Source: Erysipelotrichia bacterium (GTDB lineage Bacteria > Bacillota_I > Bacilli_A > Erysipelotrichales > Erysipelotrichaceae). Taken from it: DNA of 53,017 nt. A model generated the notes under the pieces. That model ran no database searches. It was not told the origin of the DNA and saw only the letters and a list, made by a program, of their open reading frames with translations. Shown piece after piece: positions 26,983-35,135 of the stretch (its first letter is position 1; every line of letters begins with the position of its first letter). The stretch lies in contig JAUNFB010000007.1 in NCBI GenBank assembly GCA_030525245.1, forward strand, positions 1 to 53,017, in the 5' to 3' direction. A program made the position numbers and the translations under genes.

Positions 26983-27201
26983 ATGAAAAAAAGTTATAAG
27001 ATTGATGTTGATTGTGCCAATTGTGCACTAAAAATGGAGGAGGCAGCAAAAGCAACTGCCGGTGTAAAGGATTGTTCGGTTAATTTCATGTTATTAAAGA
27101 TGAATGTGGAATTTGAAGACGGAGTTAATAAAGAAGAAGTGATGCAGGAAGTATTAAAAAATTGTAAAAAAGTCGAAGAAGATTGCGAAATATATCTGTA
27201 A
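26983..27201 (+). CDS. stand-alone heavy-metal-associated (HMA) domain protein
   Basis: Cytoplasmic ferredoxin-like metal-binding protein of 72 residues with the C-x-x-C metal site CANC (residues 11-14) after the first strand, in the order KIDVDCANCALKMEEAA. It corresponds to the N-terminal metal-binding domain that is fused to many CadA/ZntA ATPases; here the ATPase next door lacks such a domain, so this protein probably delivers metal to it or senses it. It starts 17 bases after the operator, with AGAGGGAAAA as ribosome site, and is followed by the ATPase after three bases. Confidence 0.88.
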   Translation: MKKSYKIDVDCANCALKMEEAAKATAGVKDCSVNFMLLKMNVEFEDGVNKEEVMQEVLKNCKKVEEDCEIYL

Positions 27202-27204
27202 AAT

Positions 27205-29070
27205 ATGAATAAAAAACAAAAAAAGATGTTGGCAAGAATTGTTGTTGCCATAGCTCTTCTTGTAATACTTTCTTTATTAAAAATAAATGAACCGTTGAAT
27301 TTTATTTTATATATGATTCCGTATGGCGTCATCGGTTATGATATTTTGTTAAAAGCTGTACACGGAATTAAAAACAAGCAGGTATTTGATGAAAATTTCC
27401 TGATGGCGATAGCCACTGTCGGAGCAATATGTCTTGCTGATTATAAAGAGGCTGTTGCGGTCATGCTTTTCTATCAAATAGGTGAATTGTTTCAAAGTTA
27501 TGCTGTCGGTAAAAGCAGGCAGAATATTACCAGTTTAATGGATATTCGTCCCGATTATGCTAACATCGAAGAAAACGGAACATTAAAACAAGTTGATCCG
27601 GATGACGTAGAGGTCGGAACGATTATAACGGTTGTGCCCGGAGAAAAGGTTCCTATCGATGGTATCGTTGTTGAAGGAGAATCTGATTTAAATACAAGTG
27701 CTTTAACCGGAGAAAGCGTTCCTCGCGAAGTTAAAGTCGGTGATGAAATTATCAGCGGTTGTATTAATATGAGCGGTGTTTTGAAAATCAAAACAACTAA
27801 GGAATTCGGTGAATCGACTGTTTCAAAGGTCTTGGAGCTTGTAGAAAATGCCAGCAGTTTGAAGAGTAAAAGTGAAAACTTTATCAGCAAATTCGCCCAT
27901 TATTATACTCCGATCGTTTGTTATAGTGCTTTGGCCTTGGCAATTTTGCCCCCATTGGCATTGACATTAATGGGTAAACCGGCACAGTTTGTTGATTGGT
28001 TATACAGAGCATTGACTTTCTTGGTTATTTCTTGTCCTTGTGCTTTGGTTATTTCTATTCCGCTCAGTTTCTTTGCCGGAATCGGTGGTGCAAGCAAAGA
28101 AGGAATTTTGATTAAGGGCTCGAATTATTTAGAGACTTTGTCACAGGTTAAATACATTGTCTTTGACAAAACCGGTACGGTGACTAAAGGTATTTTTGAA
28201 GTAAACGGTGTGCATCATAGTAAGTTGGCTCAGGATTTGTTGATTGAATATGCAGCACATGCCGAGAATTATTCTAATCACCCGATTGCGAAGAGTTTGA
28301 AAAGAGCATATGGTAAAGAAATCGATGAAAGTCGGATTTCTGATGTTAAGGAAATCGGCGGATATGGTATTACTTGTAAGATTGACGGCAAAGACATTGC
28401 GGTCGGTAACGACAAGTTAATGAAGATGATGAATATCGAGTATGCCGATTGTCACAGCGTCGGAACGATTATTCATGTTGCTATTAATAACGAGTATGCC
28501 GGTCATATTGTTATCAGCGACGTAATTAAAGAACATGCACAAGAAGCGATCGAGCAATTGCATAAATTGGGCATGAAAAGACTTGTTATGCTGACAGGAG
28601 ATAGCGATAAAGTTGCCCGTGATGTTGCCTCTAAGTTGAATGTAGAAGAAGTACATTCGCAATTATTACCGGCCGATAAAGTCGCAGAAGTGGAAAAGAT
28701 TTTAGCGAATAAAAATCCCGATGATAAAGTTGCGTTCGTCGGTGATGGCATTAATGATGCACCAGTATTGTCACGCGTTGATATCGGTATTGCGATGGGC
28801 GGATTAGGGTCTGATGCTGCCATTGAAGCTGCCGATGTGGTCTTGATGGATGATGATTTGCTGAAAATTTCTAAGGCAATTAAAATAAGCAGGAAATGTC
28901 TGCGGATAGTTCATGAAAATATTTATTTTGCTATTGGGGTTAAAATAATTTGTTTGTTATTAACCGCATTAGGAAAAGCCAATATGTGGGTAGGCATTTT
29001 CGCTGATGTCGGAGTCATGGTTATTGCGGTATTAAATGCGATCAGAGCGTTGATGGTAAAGAATTTGTAG
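27205..29070 (+). CDS. P1B-type metal-exporting ATPase, Zn/Cd/Pb class
   Basis: Membrane pump that expels divalent soft metals. The 621 residues show the membrane metal site CPC (277-279), the TGES actuator motif (168-171), the phosphorylated DKTGT (321-325), and the hinge GDGINDAPVL. The last helix contains FADVGVMVIAVLNAIRAL, whose Asp matches the conserved Asp of the zinc/cadmium/lead class (P1B-2), which supports zinc rather than copper. The N-terminus has no CxxC domain and begins directly with a short first helix, so the metal-binding domain has been split off to the 72-residue gene upstream. The cognate repressor gene follows 13 bases later. Confidence 0.93.
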   Translation: MNKKQKKMLARIVVAIALLVILSLLKINEPLNFILYMIPYGVIGYDILLKAVHGIKNKQVFDENFLMAIATVGAICLADYKEAVAVMLFYQIGELFQSYAVGKSRQNITSLMDIRPDYANIEENGTLKQVDPDDVEVGTIITVVPGEKVPIDGIVVEGESDLNTSALTGESVPREVKVGDEIISGCINMSGVLKIKTTKEFGESTVSKVLELVENASSLKSKSENFISKFAHYYTPIVCYSALALAILPPLALTLMGKPAQFVDWLYRALTFLVISCPCALVISIPLSFFAGIGGASKEGILIKGSNYLETLSQVKYIVFDKTGTVTKGIFEVNGVHHSKLAQDLLIEYAAHAENYSNHPIAKSLKRAYGKEIDESRISDVKEIGGYGITCKIDGKDIAVGNDKLMKMMNIEYADCHSVGTIIHVAINNEYAGHIVISDVIKEHAQEAIEQLHKLGMKRLVMLTGDSDKVARDVASKLNVEEVHSQLLPADKVAEVEKILANKNPDDKVAFVGDGINDAPVLSRVDIGIAMGGLGSDAAIEAADVVLMDDDLLKISKAIKISRKCLRIVHENIYFAIGVKIICLLLTALGKANMWVGIFADVGVMVIAVLNAIRALMVKNL

Positions 29071-29083
29071 AGGAAATTGTTTG

Positions 29084-29377
29084 ATGAATGAAATGATTGA
29101 TGAAAATGAATTGTATGATTTGGCTGAGTTGTTTAAAGTTTTCGGTGATTCTACGCGAATCAGGATATTGTTTGTTCTTTTTAACAAGGAAGAGTCGGTC
29201 AGTGAAATTGCGAAATCTTTAAATATGACCGATTCTGCCGTTTCTCATCAGTTAAAAATATTAAAACAAAACAAATTGGTTAAAGCAAAAAGAAAAGGTA
29301 AACAAATGTATTATTACCTTGCCGATGATCATGTAAAAACAATTATCTCGATGGGTCGAGAACATATCGAAGAATAG
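29084..29377 (+). CDS. ArsR/SmtB-family metal-sensing repressor, alpha-5 site type
   Basis: Small winged-helix dimeric repressor, 97 residues from the ATG at 29084 (AGAGGA eight bases upstream; the TTG just before is less likely). The winged-helix core FKVFGDSTRIRILFVLF and the recognition helix region MTDSAVSHQLKILK are typical. The usual CadC/ArsR cysteines in the alpha-3 helix are absent. Instead the C-terminal helix carries D-D-H...H-I-E-E in the spacing D-x-H-(10)-H-x-x-E, which equals the alpha-5 zinc site of SmtB (Asp, His, His, Glu). It should therefore sense zinc or cobalt and derepress the operon at 26945. A terminator follows. Confidence 0.92.
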   Translation: MNEMIDENELYDLAELFKVFGDSTRIRILFVLFNKEESVSEIAKSLNMTDSAVSHQLKILKQNKLVKAKRKGKQMYYYLADDHVKTIISMGREHIEE

Positions 29378-29403
29378 AAACTCAGGCGAGTTTCTATTTT
29401 TAT
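29373..29403 (+). terminator. intrinsic terminator of the metal export operon
   Basis: Stem AATAGAAACTC/GAGTTTCTATT with loop AGGC and a TTTTTAT tail. Confidence 0.85.
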
Positions 29404-29415
29404 ATAGGAAAAATT

Positions 29416-29424
29416 TGTTATAAT
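29416..29424 (+). promoter_or_regulatory. extended -10 promoter of the zinc-ribbon gene
   Basis: TGTTATAAT, a perfect extended -10, directly after the preceding terminator and 28 bases before the ATG. Confidence 0.5.
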
Positions 29425-29452
29425 AATGGCGGAAAAAATCGGGTGAATTACT

Positions 29453-30667
29453 ATGGAAATTTGGCAGAAATTTATAGCGGGTTTTAAAAATTTTGATCAC
29501 GATGACACCATATTTAATTGTGTTGATCAGGATGTAAAATATGCTTTGATGCAGCAAAGAAAAAGATGGAAGAAATTCTCATTAATGGTAGAAAATGACC
29601 TTGAACCGGCGGGAGCTCTGCAAAACGGTCATAATTTATATAAAAATGACGGTGATTTAATCAATCGACTTTATTATTTAACCTGTTTGCGGAAAATAAA
29701 GATAATACAGAATGATAAGATCATTTATAAGGATACGGAAAAAGAAATTTTGTATATCAGTGAATTGGATTGCGGAAATAAAATTAATGAAGATACTGTT
29801 TATGTTTGCCCGGGTTGCGGAACAATAACTACCGTAGGCGAATTGGTCAATGGGTGTTCTTATTGTGGTAGTTATTTTCTTTTGAGTGATTTATATCCGA
29901 CGATAACTAATTATTATTTCTTATCCGATTTTTCTCTTTCACCGAAAGAAAGTAAAAGCATGATTGCCAAGTGGTGTCTTTCCGGTGCAACTTTATTTTC
30001 AGCTATATTTGTGATTTCGTTTATTTCATCACCAAAAAGTATTTTGGAAATGGTTTTTACCATATTCATGGCTGTTATTTTAGGCGGTTTCATCGGCTAT
30101 ATGGTCATGTCTTTGTGTTTTTTGGCGAAAATTATTTTTGAAGCAATAAAATCTATTATATTAATAGGGAAAACAGGTTTCAGTTGGCGGAAAAATCGTC
30201 AAATAAAGGAAATGATTTCGGGATTTTCTCAAAGTGAATTTGAGGGGCGGATTATTTCGGCTATAAAAATGATTGTTTTTTCCGATAAACCGACAGATTT
30301 GACTGTTTATGAGGGTGAGGATCTTTTTAAGGATGCCGAAAATATTGTTGAGATGAGTTATGGCGGCGGTATAGGCATTCGAAAATGTTTTGTGGATAAA
30401 CAAGAATATCATTTACAAATAAGAGTCCCTTTGGATAATCTTTATTATTTAAACGGGAAAGTAAAAAAGAAAAGAGAGTATTTTGATTTGGAAGTTCATA
30501 AAACTGCAAATGATGAAATGAATGCTGATTTTTCGGTTCAAAAGGTTAAATGCAGGAGCTGTTCCCATAGTTTCGATGGCAGATATCAAAAATACTGTCC
30601 TTATTGTGGCAGTGAATACCGATTATCCGATGATGATTGGGTAATAAGTTATATGGAGAGAGTGTAG
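29453..30667 (+). CDS. membrane protein with two zinc ribbons, function unknown
   Basis: I do not recognise a named family with certainty. The 404 residues are built as: an N-terminal region, a zinc ribbon with C119-x-x-C122 and C135-x-x-C138, two membrane helices (about 176-192 and 199-228), a soluble domain of about 120 residues that includes SQSEFEGRIISAIKMIVFSD and resembles Tim44-like domains in layout, and a second ribbon with C367-x-x-C370 and C382-x-x-C385. Both ribbons should face the cytoplasm if the two helices form a hairpin. The start has a weak ribosome site (CGGGTG). It is ten bases before the phospholipase-like gene, so the two are probably one transcript. Confidence 0.8.
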   Translation: MEIWQKFIAGFKNFDHDDTIFNCVDQDVKYALMQQRKRWKKFSLMVENDLEPAGALQNGHNLYKNDGDLINRLYYLTCLRKIKIIQNDKIIYKDTEKEILYISELDCGNKINEDTVYVCPGCGTITTVGELVNGCSYCGSYFLLSDLYPTITNYYFLSDFSLSPKESKSMIAKWCLSGATLFSAIFVISFISSPKSILEMVFTIFMAVILGGFIGYMVMSLCFLAKIIFEAIKSIILIGKTGFSWRKNRQIKEMISGFSQSEFEGRIISAIKMIVFSDKPTDLTVYEGEDLFKDAENIVEMSYGGGIGIRKCFVDKQEYHLQIRVPLDNLYYLNGKVKKKREYFDLEVHKTANDEMNADFSVQKVKCRSCSHSFDGRYQKYCPYCGSEYRLSDDDWVISYMERV

Positions 30668-30677
30668 GTGATAAGAT

Positions 30678-31643
30678 ATGCCAAGTGCAACAACACATTG
30701 TTTATGCGGAGAATTGGCTTTAAACAGCAGCAATTCTTCATTGAATAAAATTATTAATCAAAACAGGATTGCTTATTATAGCGGTTGTCAAGGACCTGAT
30801 TTTTTGATGTATTATCACATTTTACCTTGGCAAAATCAAAAAAATGCTCAAGAAATTCGCAAACTTTCGACAGAGCTGCATGAGACGAAAATTAATGCTT
30901 TTTTTGAAAAAATGTTGGCGGTTGCGGTCGAGAAAAAAGATGAAGCCTTAATCGCTTATGTTTCCGGTTTTCTTTGTCATCATGCTTTGGACAGTATTGC
31001 TCATCCGTATATTTATTATTTTACGGATTCAATAGATAAAAACACCGGATACAGCCATCAAATATTTGAAAGTCAACTTGATTTGGGTATTTTGCAGAAT
31101 TACAAGTTAACAGTTAAACAGTATAGGACAGATAAACATATTCGTAAAATTAAAAGAGGACGAGAAGCAATCGGACAAACATTAAAAGAAGCCATTAATA
31201 CTGTTTATGATGCTGATGTCAGTGCTAAAGAGATGTTGGATGGATTAGATGATATGGTGCGAGTTGTTCATTTGTTGACCGATGTTAACGGTAGAAGGTA
31301 TCGTTTAATAGAATTTATCGAAAAATTATTTAATAAACCGCAAATGGGAACCAGTATGATTGTTCCGCAAAAATATGACGATAAATTGGACGCTATGAAT
31401 TATCGCAGGGATAATTGGTGCTATCCGACAGATGCCGACAAGAAATCAAATTGCGGTTTCGAACAATTGTTTCAAGAAGCAATAAATAAAACGGAAAGAG
31501 AATTTATTGTACTGGAAAATGTTTTACACGGAAAGCAAACTATAAATGATCTTCTGAAACTTATCGGCGGATGCAGTTATGCAACCGGGTTAAGCAACGG
31601 TGAGAAAATGACTTATTTTTGGAAAGACAGAGTTGAGAAGTAA
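30678..31643 (+). CDS. zinc-dependent phospholipase C family protein
   Basis: The 321-residue protein matches the clostridial zinc-dependent phospholipase C-like family: PSATTHCLCGELAL at the start, YSGCQGPDFLMYYHILPW (family: -G-QGPD-FFYY) and HHALDSIAHPYIYYF, which supplies His and Asp ligands of the expected metal cluster. There is no signal peptide, unlike secreted alpha-toxin-type enzymes, so it acts in the cytoplasm or is bound to it; such intracellular homologues are common in Firmicutes and their substrate is unknown. It lies between the zinc-ribbon gene and malQ with tight spacing. Confidence 0.82.
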   Translation: MPSATTHCLCGELALNSSNSSLNKIINQNRIAYYSGCQGPDFLMYYHILPWQNQKNAQEIRKLSTELHETKINAFFEKMLAVAVEKKDEALIAYVSGFLCHHALDSIAHPYIYYFTDSIDKNTGYSHQIFESQLDLGILQNYKLTVKQYRTDKHIRKIKRGREAIGQTLKEAINTVYDADVSAKEMLDGLDDMVRVVHLLTDVNGRRYRLIEFIEKLFNKPQMGTSMIVPQKYDDKLDAMNYRRDNWCYPTDADKKSNCGFEQLFQEAINKTEREFIVLENVLHGKQTINDLLKLIGGCSYATGLSNGEKMTYFWKDRVEK

Positions 31644-31644
31644 C

Positions 31645-33126
31645 ATGGAAAGAGCAGCCGGAATATTATTGCCTTTATTTTCATTGCCTTCAAAATATGG
31701 TATCGGAACAATGGGCAAAAATGCCTATGATTTTATTGATTTTTTAGCCAAATCTCAGCAAACGATATGGCAACTTTTACCTTTAGGCCCGACAAGCTAT
31801 GGTGACTCTCCTTATCAATCTTTCTCTTCCCAGGCCGGTAATCCTTATTTCATTGATTTAGAATTATTGGTGAATGAAGGTAAATTGAATAAGAATGATT
31901 TGCCACCGGAAACAAAGGAAAATTCTTTGATTGATTATGGTGAAATATATATTAATAGGACAAAGATTTTGCGCAAAGTATTCAAAGATAATTTTTTAAA
32001 GGATCACAGTGAATTTCAAAAGTTTTCGGAAAAAAATAAATGGTTGGATGATTACGGATTGTTTATGGCTGTAAAGAAGTATTTTCAGATGCAAAGTTGG
32101 CAGAACTGGCCGGATAAAACTATTAGGGAACATCAACAGATGGCAGTTGATTATTATCGGAATACTTTGCGGGAAGATGTTGAGTTTTATCAATATTTAC
32201 AATATCTCTTTTATAAGCAGTTTGCTGCTTTAAAAGAATATGCACATAAAAAAGGAATTTTACTTATGGGCGATTTACCGATCTATGCTGCTTTGGATTC
32301 TGTGGATGTTTGGGCAAACAGCTCACAGTTTCAGTTGGATGAACAATTGAAACCACGAAAAGTTGCCGGAGTACCGCCGGATTATTTTTCCCAAGACGGT
32401 CAATTGTGGGGGAATCCGTTATACGATTGGACAAAGATGGCAGCTGACGGCTATAAATACTGGATTGAAAGAATTGCCGGAGTGAGTAAACTGTATGATA
32501 TTATTCGGATTGATCATTTTAGAGGTTTACAGGCGTATTGGTCTGTCGACAGCAACGAAAAAACAGCTAAAAAAGGTCAGTGGGAAATGGGACCGGGAAT
32601 CTCTTTTGTTAAAACAATTTGTGATTGGTTTAACGATGTGCAATTTGTTGCCGAAGATTTAGGAGAGATAACCGATGATGTTCGTCAACTGATTATCGAC
32701 AGCAACCTGCCGTCAATGAAGGTAATTGAATTTGGAATGAATCCAAAAGATAAAAGTTGTCATTGTCCATGTAATTATGATAAAAATTGTATTTGTTATT
32801 TAGGTACTCATGATAATGTTCCTATTATGGGTTGGATGAAGCAGGCTTCAAAGGAAGAAGTAGCTTACAGTAAAAAATATTTTAATTTAAATCTTAAAGA
32901 AGGATATAATTGGGGATTTATCCGTGGCGGTATGGCTTCATGTGCGAATACATTTATTGCTCAGATGCAAGACTATTTGGCTTTGGGTGAAGAAAGCCGG
33001 ATAAATATACCTTCGGTAGGTACAGGCAATTGGCGTTGGAGAATGAAGAGTGCGGATATGAATGCTCTGCTGGCAAAAAAAATTGCGAAACTGACAAGGT
33101 TGTACCAAAGAAGTAAAAAAAATTAA
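31645..33126 (+). CDS. malQ: 4-alpha-glucanotransferase (amylomaltase)
   Basis: Transfers glucan chains between malto-oligosaccharides in glycogen or maltose use; a cytoplasmic GH77 enzyme. With the ATG at 31645 (GAGAAG upstream, four codons after a TTG that lies inside the previous gene) it has 493 residues. The GH77 landmarks are present: GPTSYGDSPYQSFSSQAGNP, the nucleophile D290 in RIDHFRG, the acid/base E337 in VAEDLGEI and D390 in GTHDNVP. No maltose transporter or phosphorylase gene is adjacent. The segment CHCPCNYDKNCIC (about 372-384), with five cysteines in 13 residues, stands out next to the active site. Confidence 0.95.
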   Translation: MERAAGILLPLFSLPSKYGIGTMGKNAYDFIDFLAKSQQTIWQLLPLGPTSYGDSPYQSFSSQAGNPYFIDLELLVNEGKLNKNDLPPETKENSLIDYGEIYINRTKILRKVFKDNFLKDHSEFQKFSEKNKWLDDYGLFMAVKKYFQMQSWQNWPDKTIREHQQMAVDYYRNTLREDVEFYQYLQYLFYKQFAALKEYAHKKGILLMGDLPIYAALDSVDVWANSSQFQLDEQLKPRKVAGVPPDYFSQDGQLWGNPLYDWTKMAADGYKYWIERIAGVSKLYDIIRIDHFRGLQAYWSVDSNEKTAKKGQWEMGPGISFVKTICDWFNDVQFVAEDLGEITDDVRQLIIDSNLPSMKVIEFGMNPKDKSCHCPCNYDKNCICYLGTHDNVPIMGWMKQASKEEVAYSKKYFNLNLKEGYNWGFIRGGMASCANTFIAQMQDYLALGEESRINIPSVGTGNWRWRMKSADMNALLAKKIAKLTRLYQRSKKN

Positions 33127-33222
33127 TATTTTATTGGAATATTTGCCTTTTTTGATATATAGTTTTATTAAAAGGGAAAATATTATTTGATAGTATTATA
33201 AACTATGATAGAAGGAGGAAAA

Positions 33223-33861
33223 ATGGATTTATTGAGTTTATTATCCGGACAATTACTGTCAACGGAAACAGTTAATAAAGTTGCTAAATCTTCAAAGACA
33301 ACTAAGGAAGAAACCAAAAGTGTTGTTAGTGAAGCTTTATCATCGCTATTGACTTCCACACTTTCCGGTAAATCTAAATCGAATGATGATCTTCTGACAT
33401 CTTTGCTGTCAAACTTGAACAGTACTGATGAAGATGATGAAGAAGATGAAAATGAGGAAACCGGCAATTCGATTTTAACTACTTTACTGGGTGGACAAAA
33501 GAATGATTTCTTAGGTAATATCGCCAAAAAAATCGGTTTATCGACTGAACAGGTTACCGCAATATTAGTCGCTGCAGCTCCGATTGTATTAAAAAAGATT
33601 GGTAGTTTGATTTCTACCGATACTTCTTCAACCGGAAAAAAGAAGAGTTCATCAACCAAAAAATCAACTTCGACAACTGCAAAGTCGTCAAGTAAGAAAG
33701 GCACATCTTCAACTAAAAAGAGTTCTTCAGCAAATAAAAAGAAGAGTAATTCTTCTTCAACGAAGAAATCTGCTGCTAAAAAATCGGCAACTAAGGATGA
33801 AGGAGAAGACTTGGTAAGTTCAATTGCCGGAGCAGTATTGTCAAATTTGCTTAAAAAATAA
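33223..33861 (+). CDS. DUF937-like protein with a Ser/Thr/Lys-rich tail
   Basis: Function unknown. The ATG at 33223 is the start because AAGGAGG lies just before it; the earlier ATG at 33205 would place that site inside the gene. The 212 residues begin with MDLLSLLSGQLLS, like the YidB/DUF937 family, and have a second hydrophobic repeat NDFLGNIAKKIGLSTEQVTAI. Between them is a run of Asp and Glu, and the last third (about 145-195) is low-complexity Ser, Thr and Lys, similar to histone-like or cell-wall-facing tails. No signal peptide. The gene is followed after 14 bases by a membrane protein. Confidence 0.7.
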   Translation: MDLLSLLSGQLLSTETVNKVAKSSKTTKEETKSVVSEALSSLLTSTLSGKSKSNDDLLTSLLSNLNSTDEDDEEDENEETGNSILTTLLGGQKNDFLGNIAKKIGLSTEQVTAILVAAAPIVLKKIGSLISTDTSSTGKKKSSSTKKSTSTTAKSSSKKGTSSTKKSSSANKKKSNSSSTKKSAAKKSATKDEGEDLVSSIAGAVLSNLLKK

Positions 33862-33875
33862 AGGAGAATAGAAAA

Positions 33876-34586
33876 ATGGCTGAAAAGAAAGAAAGAAAGA
33901 TGGTTGCTACCGAGAATGCGGGAAAAGCAGTAAAGAGAACAACCAAAGAAGAAAGAAGAGAAAAGGCAGTAGGTAAGCGTATTGCCGCAGTTGTTTTCTG
34001 GTTATTAGCAATAGCCATGGAAGTATTATTTATCTTATTCTTAAATAAGACAATTTACATTCCGGTTTTAGCTGATAAGCAAATGATCGTATTGATTGCC
34101 TTACTTGTATTGGATTTGATATTTGTTATTATCGGTTCACAATTTTGGAAGAGAGCTAACGATGTTGATCCGGCAAGCGAGAAAAACAAGGTTAAATTTT
34201 TCTTGTGGAATCAGATGGGGTTAATTGTAGCAGTATTAGCTTTTTGCCCATTAATTATCGTCTTGTTGAAGAATAAGGAATTGGACAAAAAAACCAAAAA
34301 AGTTGTTACTGCAGTTGCAGTTGTCGCAATGGTGATTGCCGGTGCTTGCGGTATTGACTTCCATCCAATGAGTGAAGAAGATAGAATTGCTTTAGAAGAA
34401 AGCGTTACTGCTGAAGTATACTATACTTCATTCGGTAAAAAATATCATACGCATGAAGATTGCCAGGCAATATCAAATTCTGCTACCGTATATCACGGTC
34501 CTATTTCCGATGCATTGGATGCCGGAAGAACAGAAAAATGTAAATTCTGTGCTAAAGCAGATGGTGATATTGCGGTTGATAATTAG
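33876..34586 (+). CDS. membrane protein with a C-terminal Cys/His-rich module
   Basis: Function unknown. The 236 residues contain a basic N-terminus, about four hydrophobic segments (about 34-55, 64-86, 106-130 and 142-160) and a C-terminal soluble module: VYYTSFGKKYHTHEDCQAIS, a Tyr/His segment, and DAGRTEKCKFC with C222-x-x-C225. The K-Y-H-x-x-x-C ... G-x-x-P/E-C-x-x-C pattern is the small metal-binding module seen at the end of many Firmicute surface proteins and nucleases, where H and three C bind zinc. AAGGAGAAT precedes the ATG. Probably cotranscribed with the DUF937-like gene. Confidence 0.7.
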   Translation: MAEKKERKMVATENAGKAVKRTTKEERREKAVGKRIAAVVFWLLAIAMEVLFILFLNKTIYIPVLADKQMIVLIALLVLDLIFVIIGSQFWKRANDVDPASEKNKVKFFLWNQMGLIVAVLAFCPLIIVLLKNKELDKKTKKVVTAVAVVAMVIAGACGIDFHPMSEEDRIALEESVTAEVYYTSFGKKYHTHEDCQAISNSATVYHGPISDALDAGRTEKCKFCAKADGDIAVDN

Positions 34587-34595
34587 ATTGTAAAT

Positions 34596-34665
34596 AAGAG
34601 ATGGGAAGAGGTGCAGCATACTTTCTAAAATGAAAGAGTTCACTGCAATTTGATCATCTCTTTTT
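34596..34665 (+). terminator. nested long hairpin ending in a T-run
   Basis: Three stems are nested: AAGAGATG/CATCTCTT outside, TGCAG/CTGCA in the middle and CTTTC/GAAAG at the tip, followed by TTTTT. It can act as a terminator for the 33876 gene, but the length (70 bases) and layers are unusual for a simple terminator. Confidence 0.55.
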
Positions 34666-34730
34666 AATGAAACAGTTAAAGAAATGTCAATAAATTTTGT
34701 TTTTGCTATAAAAAATAAATGGAGGTAATT

Positions 34731-35093
34731 ATGGGAAAATACACAATTAAAAAGAAAGAAAATGGTGCAAGTTTTAATTTAGTAGCCAAAAATGGTGAAA
34801 CAATCGGTGTAAGTGAATTTTACAGTAGTCTGGACGCTTGTATGCATGGTATTGAAAGTGTGAAAAACAATGCTCCGGTTGCTAATGTCGAAGATCAGAC
34901 AGTAGCTGATTTTAGGGAACAAAAGCATCCTAAATTTGTTGTTTACAAAGATAAAGCTGATGAATTTCGTTTTAGATTGAAAGCCGGAAACGGTCAAATA
35001 ATCTTGGTTTCTGAAGGATACCGGTCTAAAGCTGCTTGTCTTAACGGTATTGAAAGTGTTAAGAAAAATGCCGACAGTGAAGTAGCTGAATAA
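34731..35093 (+). CDS. YegP/UPF0339 (DUF1508) family protein, two tandem repeats
   Basis: Small cytoplasmic protein, 120 residues from the ATG at 34731, which has GGAGG upstream (the ATG at 34719 overlaps that site). It is two copies of the same module: NGASFNLVAKNGETIGVSEF then SSLDACMHGIESVKNNA, and EFRFRLKAGNGQIILVSEGY then SKAACLNGIESVKKNA. This is the DUF1508 layout of YegP. The role is not known; homologues are found in many bacteria and are induced in some stresses. A strong convergent terminator follows. Confidence 0.9.
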   Translation: MGKYTIKKKENGASFNLVAKNGETIGVSEFYSSLDACMHGIESVKNNAPVANVEDQTVADFREQKHPKFVVYKDKADEFRFRLKAGNGQIILVSEGYRSKAACLNGIESVKKNADSEVAE

Positions 35094-35098
35094 AAAAT

Positions 35099-35135
35099 AA
35101 AGGGTGAACAATTTTAAAATTGTTCATCCTTTTTG
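35099..35135. terminator. convergent bidirectional terminator
   Basis: Long stem AGGGTGAACAATTTT / AAAATTGTTCATCCT followed by T5 on the plus strand and by A/T-rich tail on the minus strand. The last codons and the stop of the minus-strand hydrogenase lie inside the hairpin. Confidence 0.85.

Noticed and set aside
33183..33704. Long minus-strand open frame opposite the DUF937-like gene
   Set aside because: It is a shadow of the Ser/Thr/Lys-rich plus-strand gene, has a hydrophobic low-complexity composition and no ribosome site.
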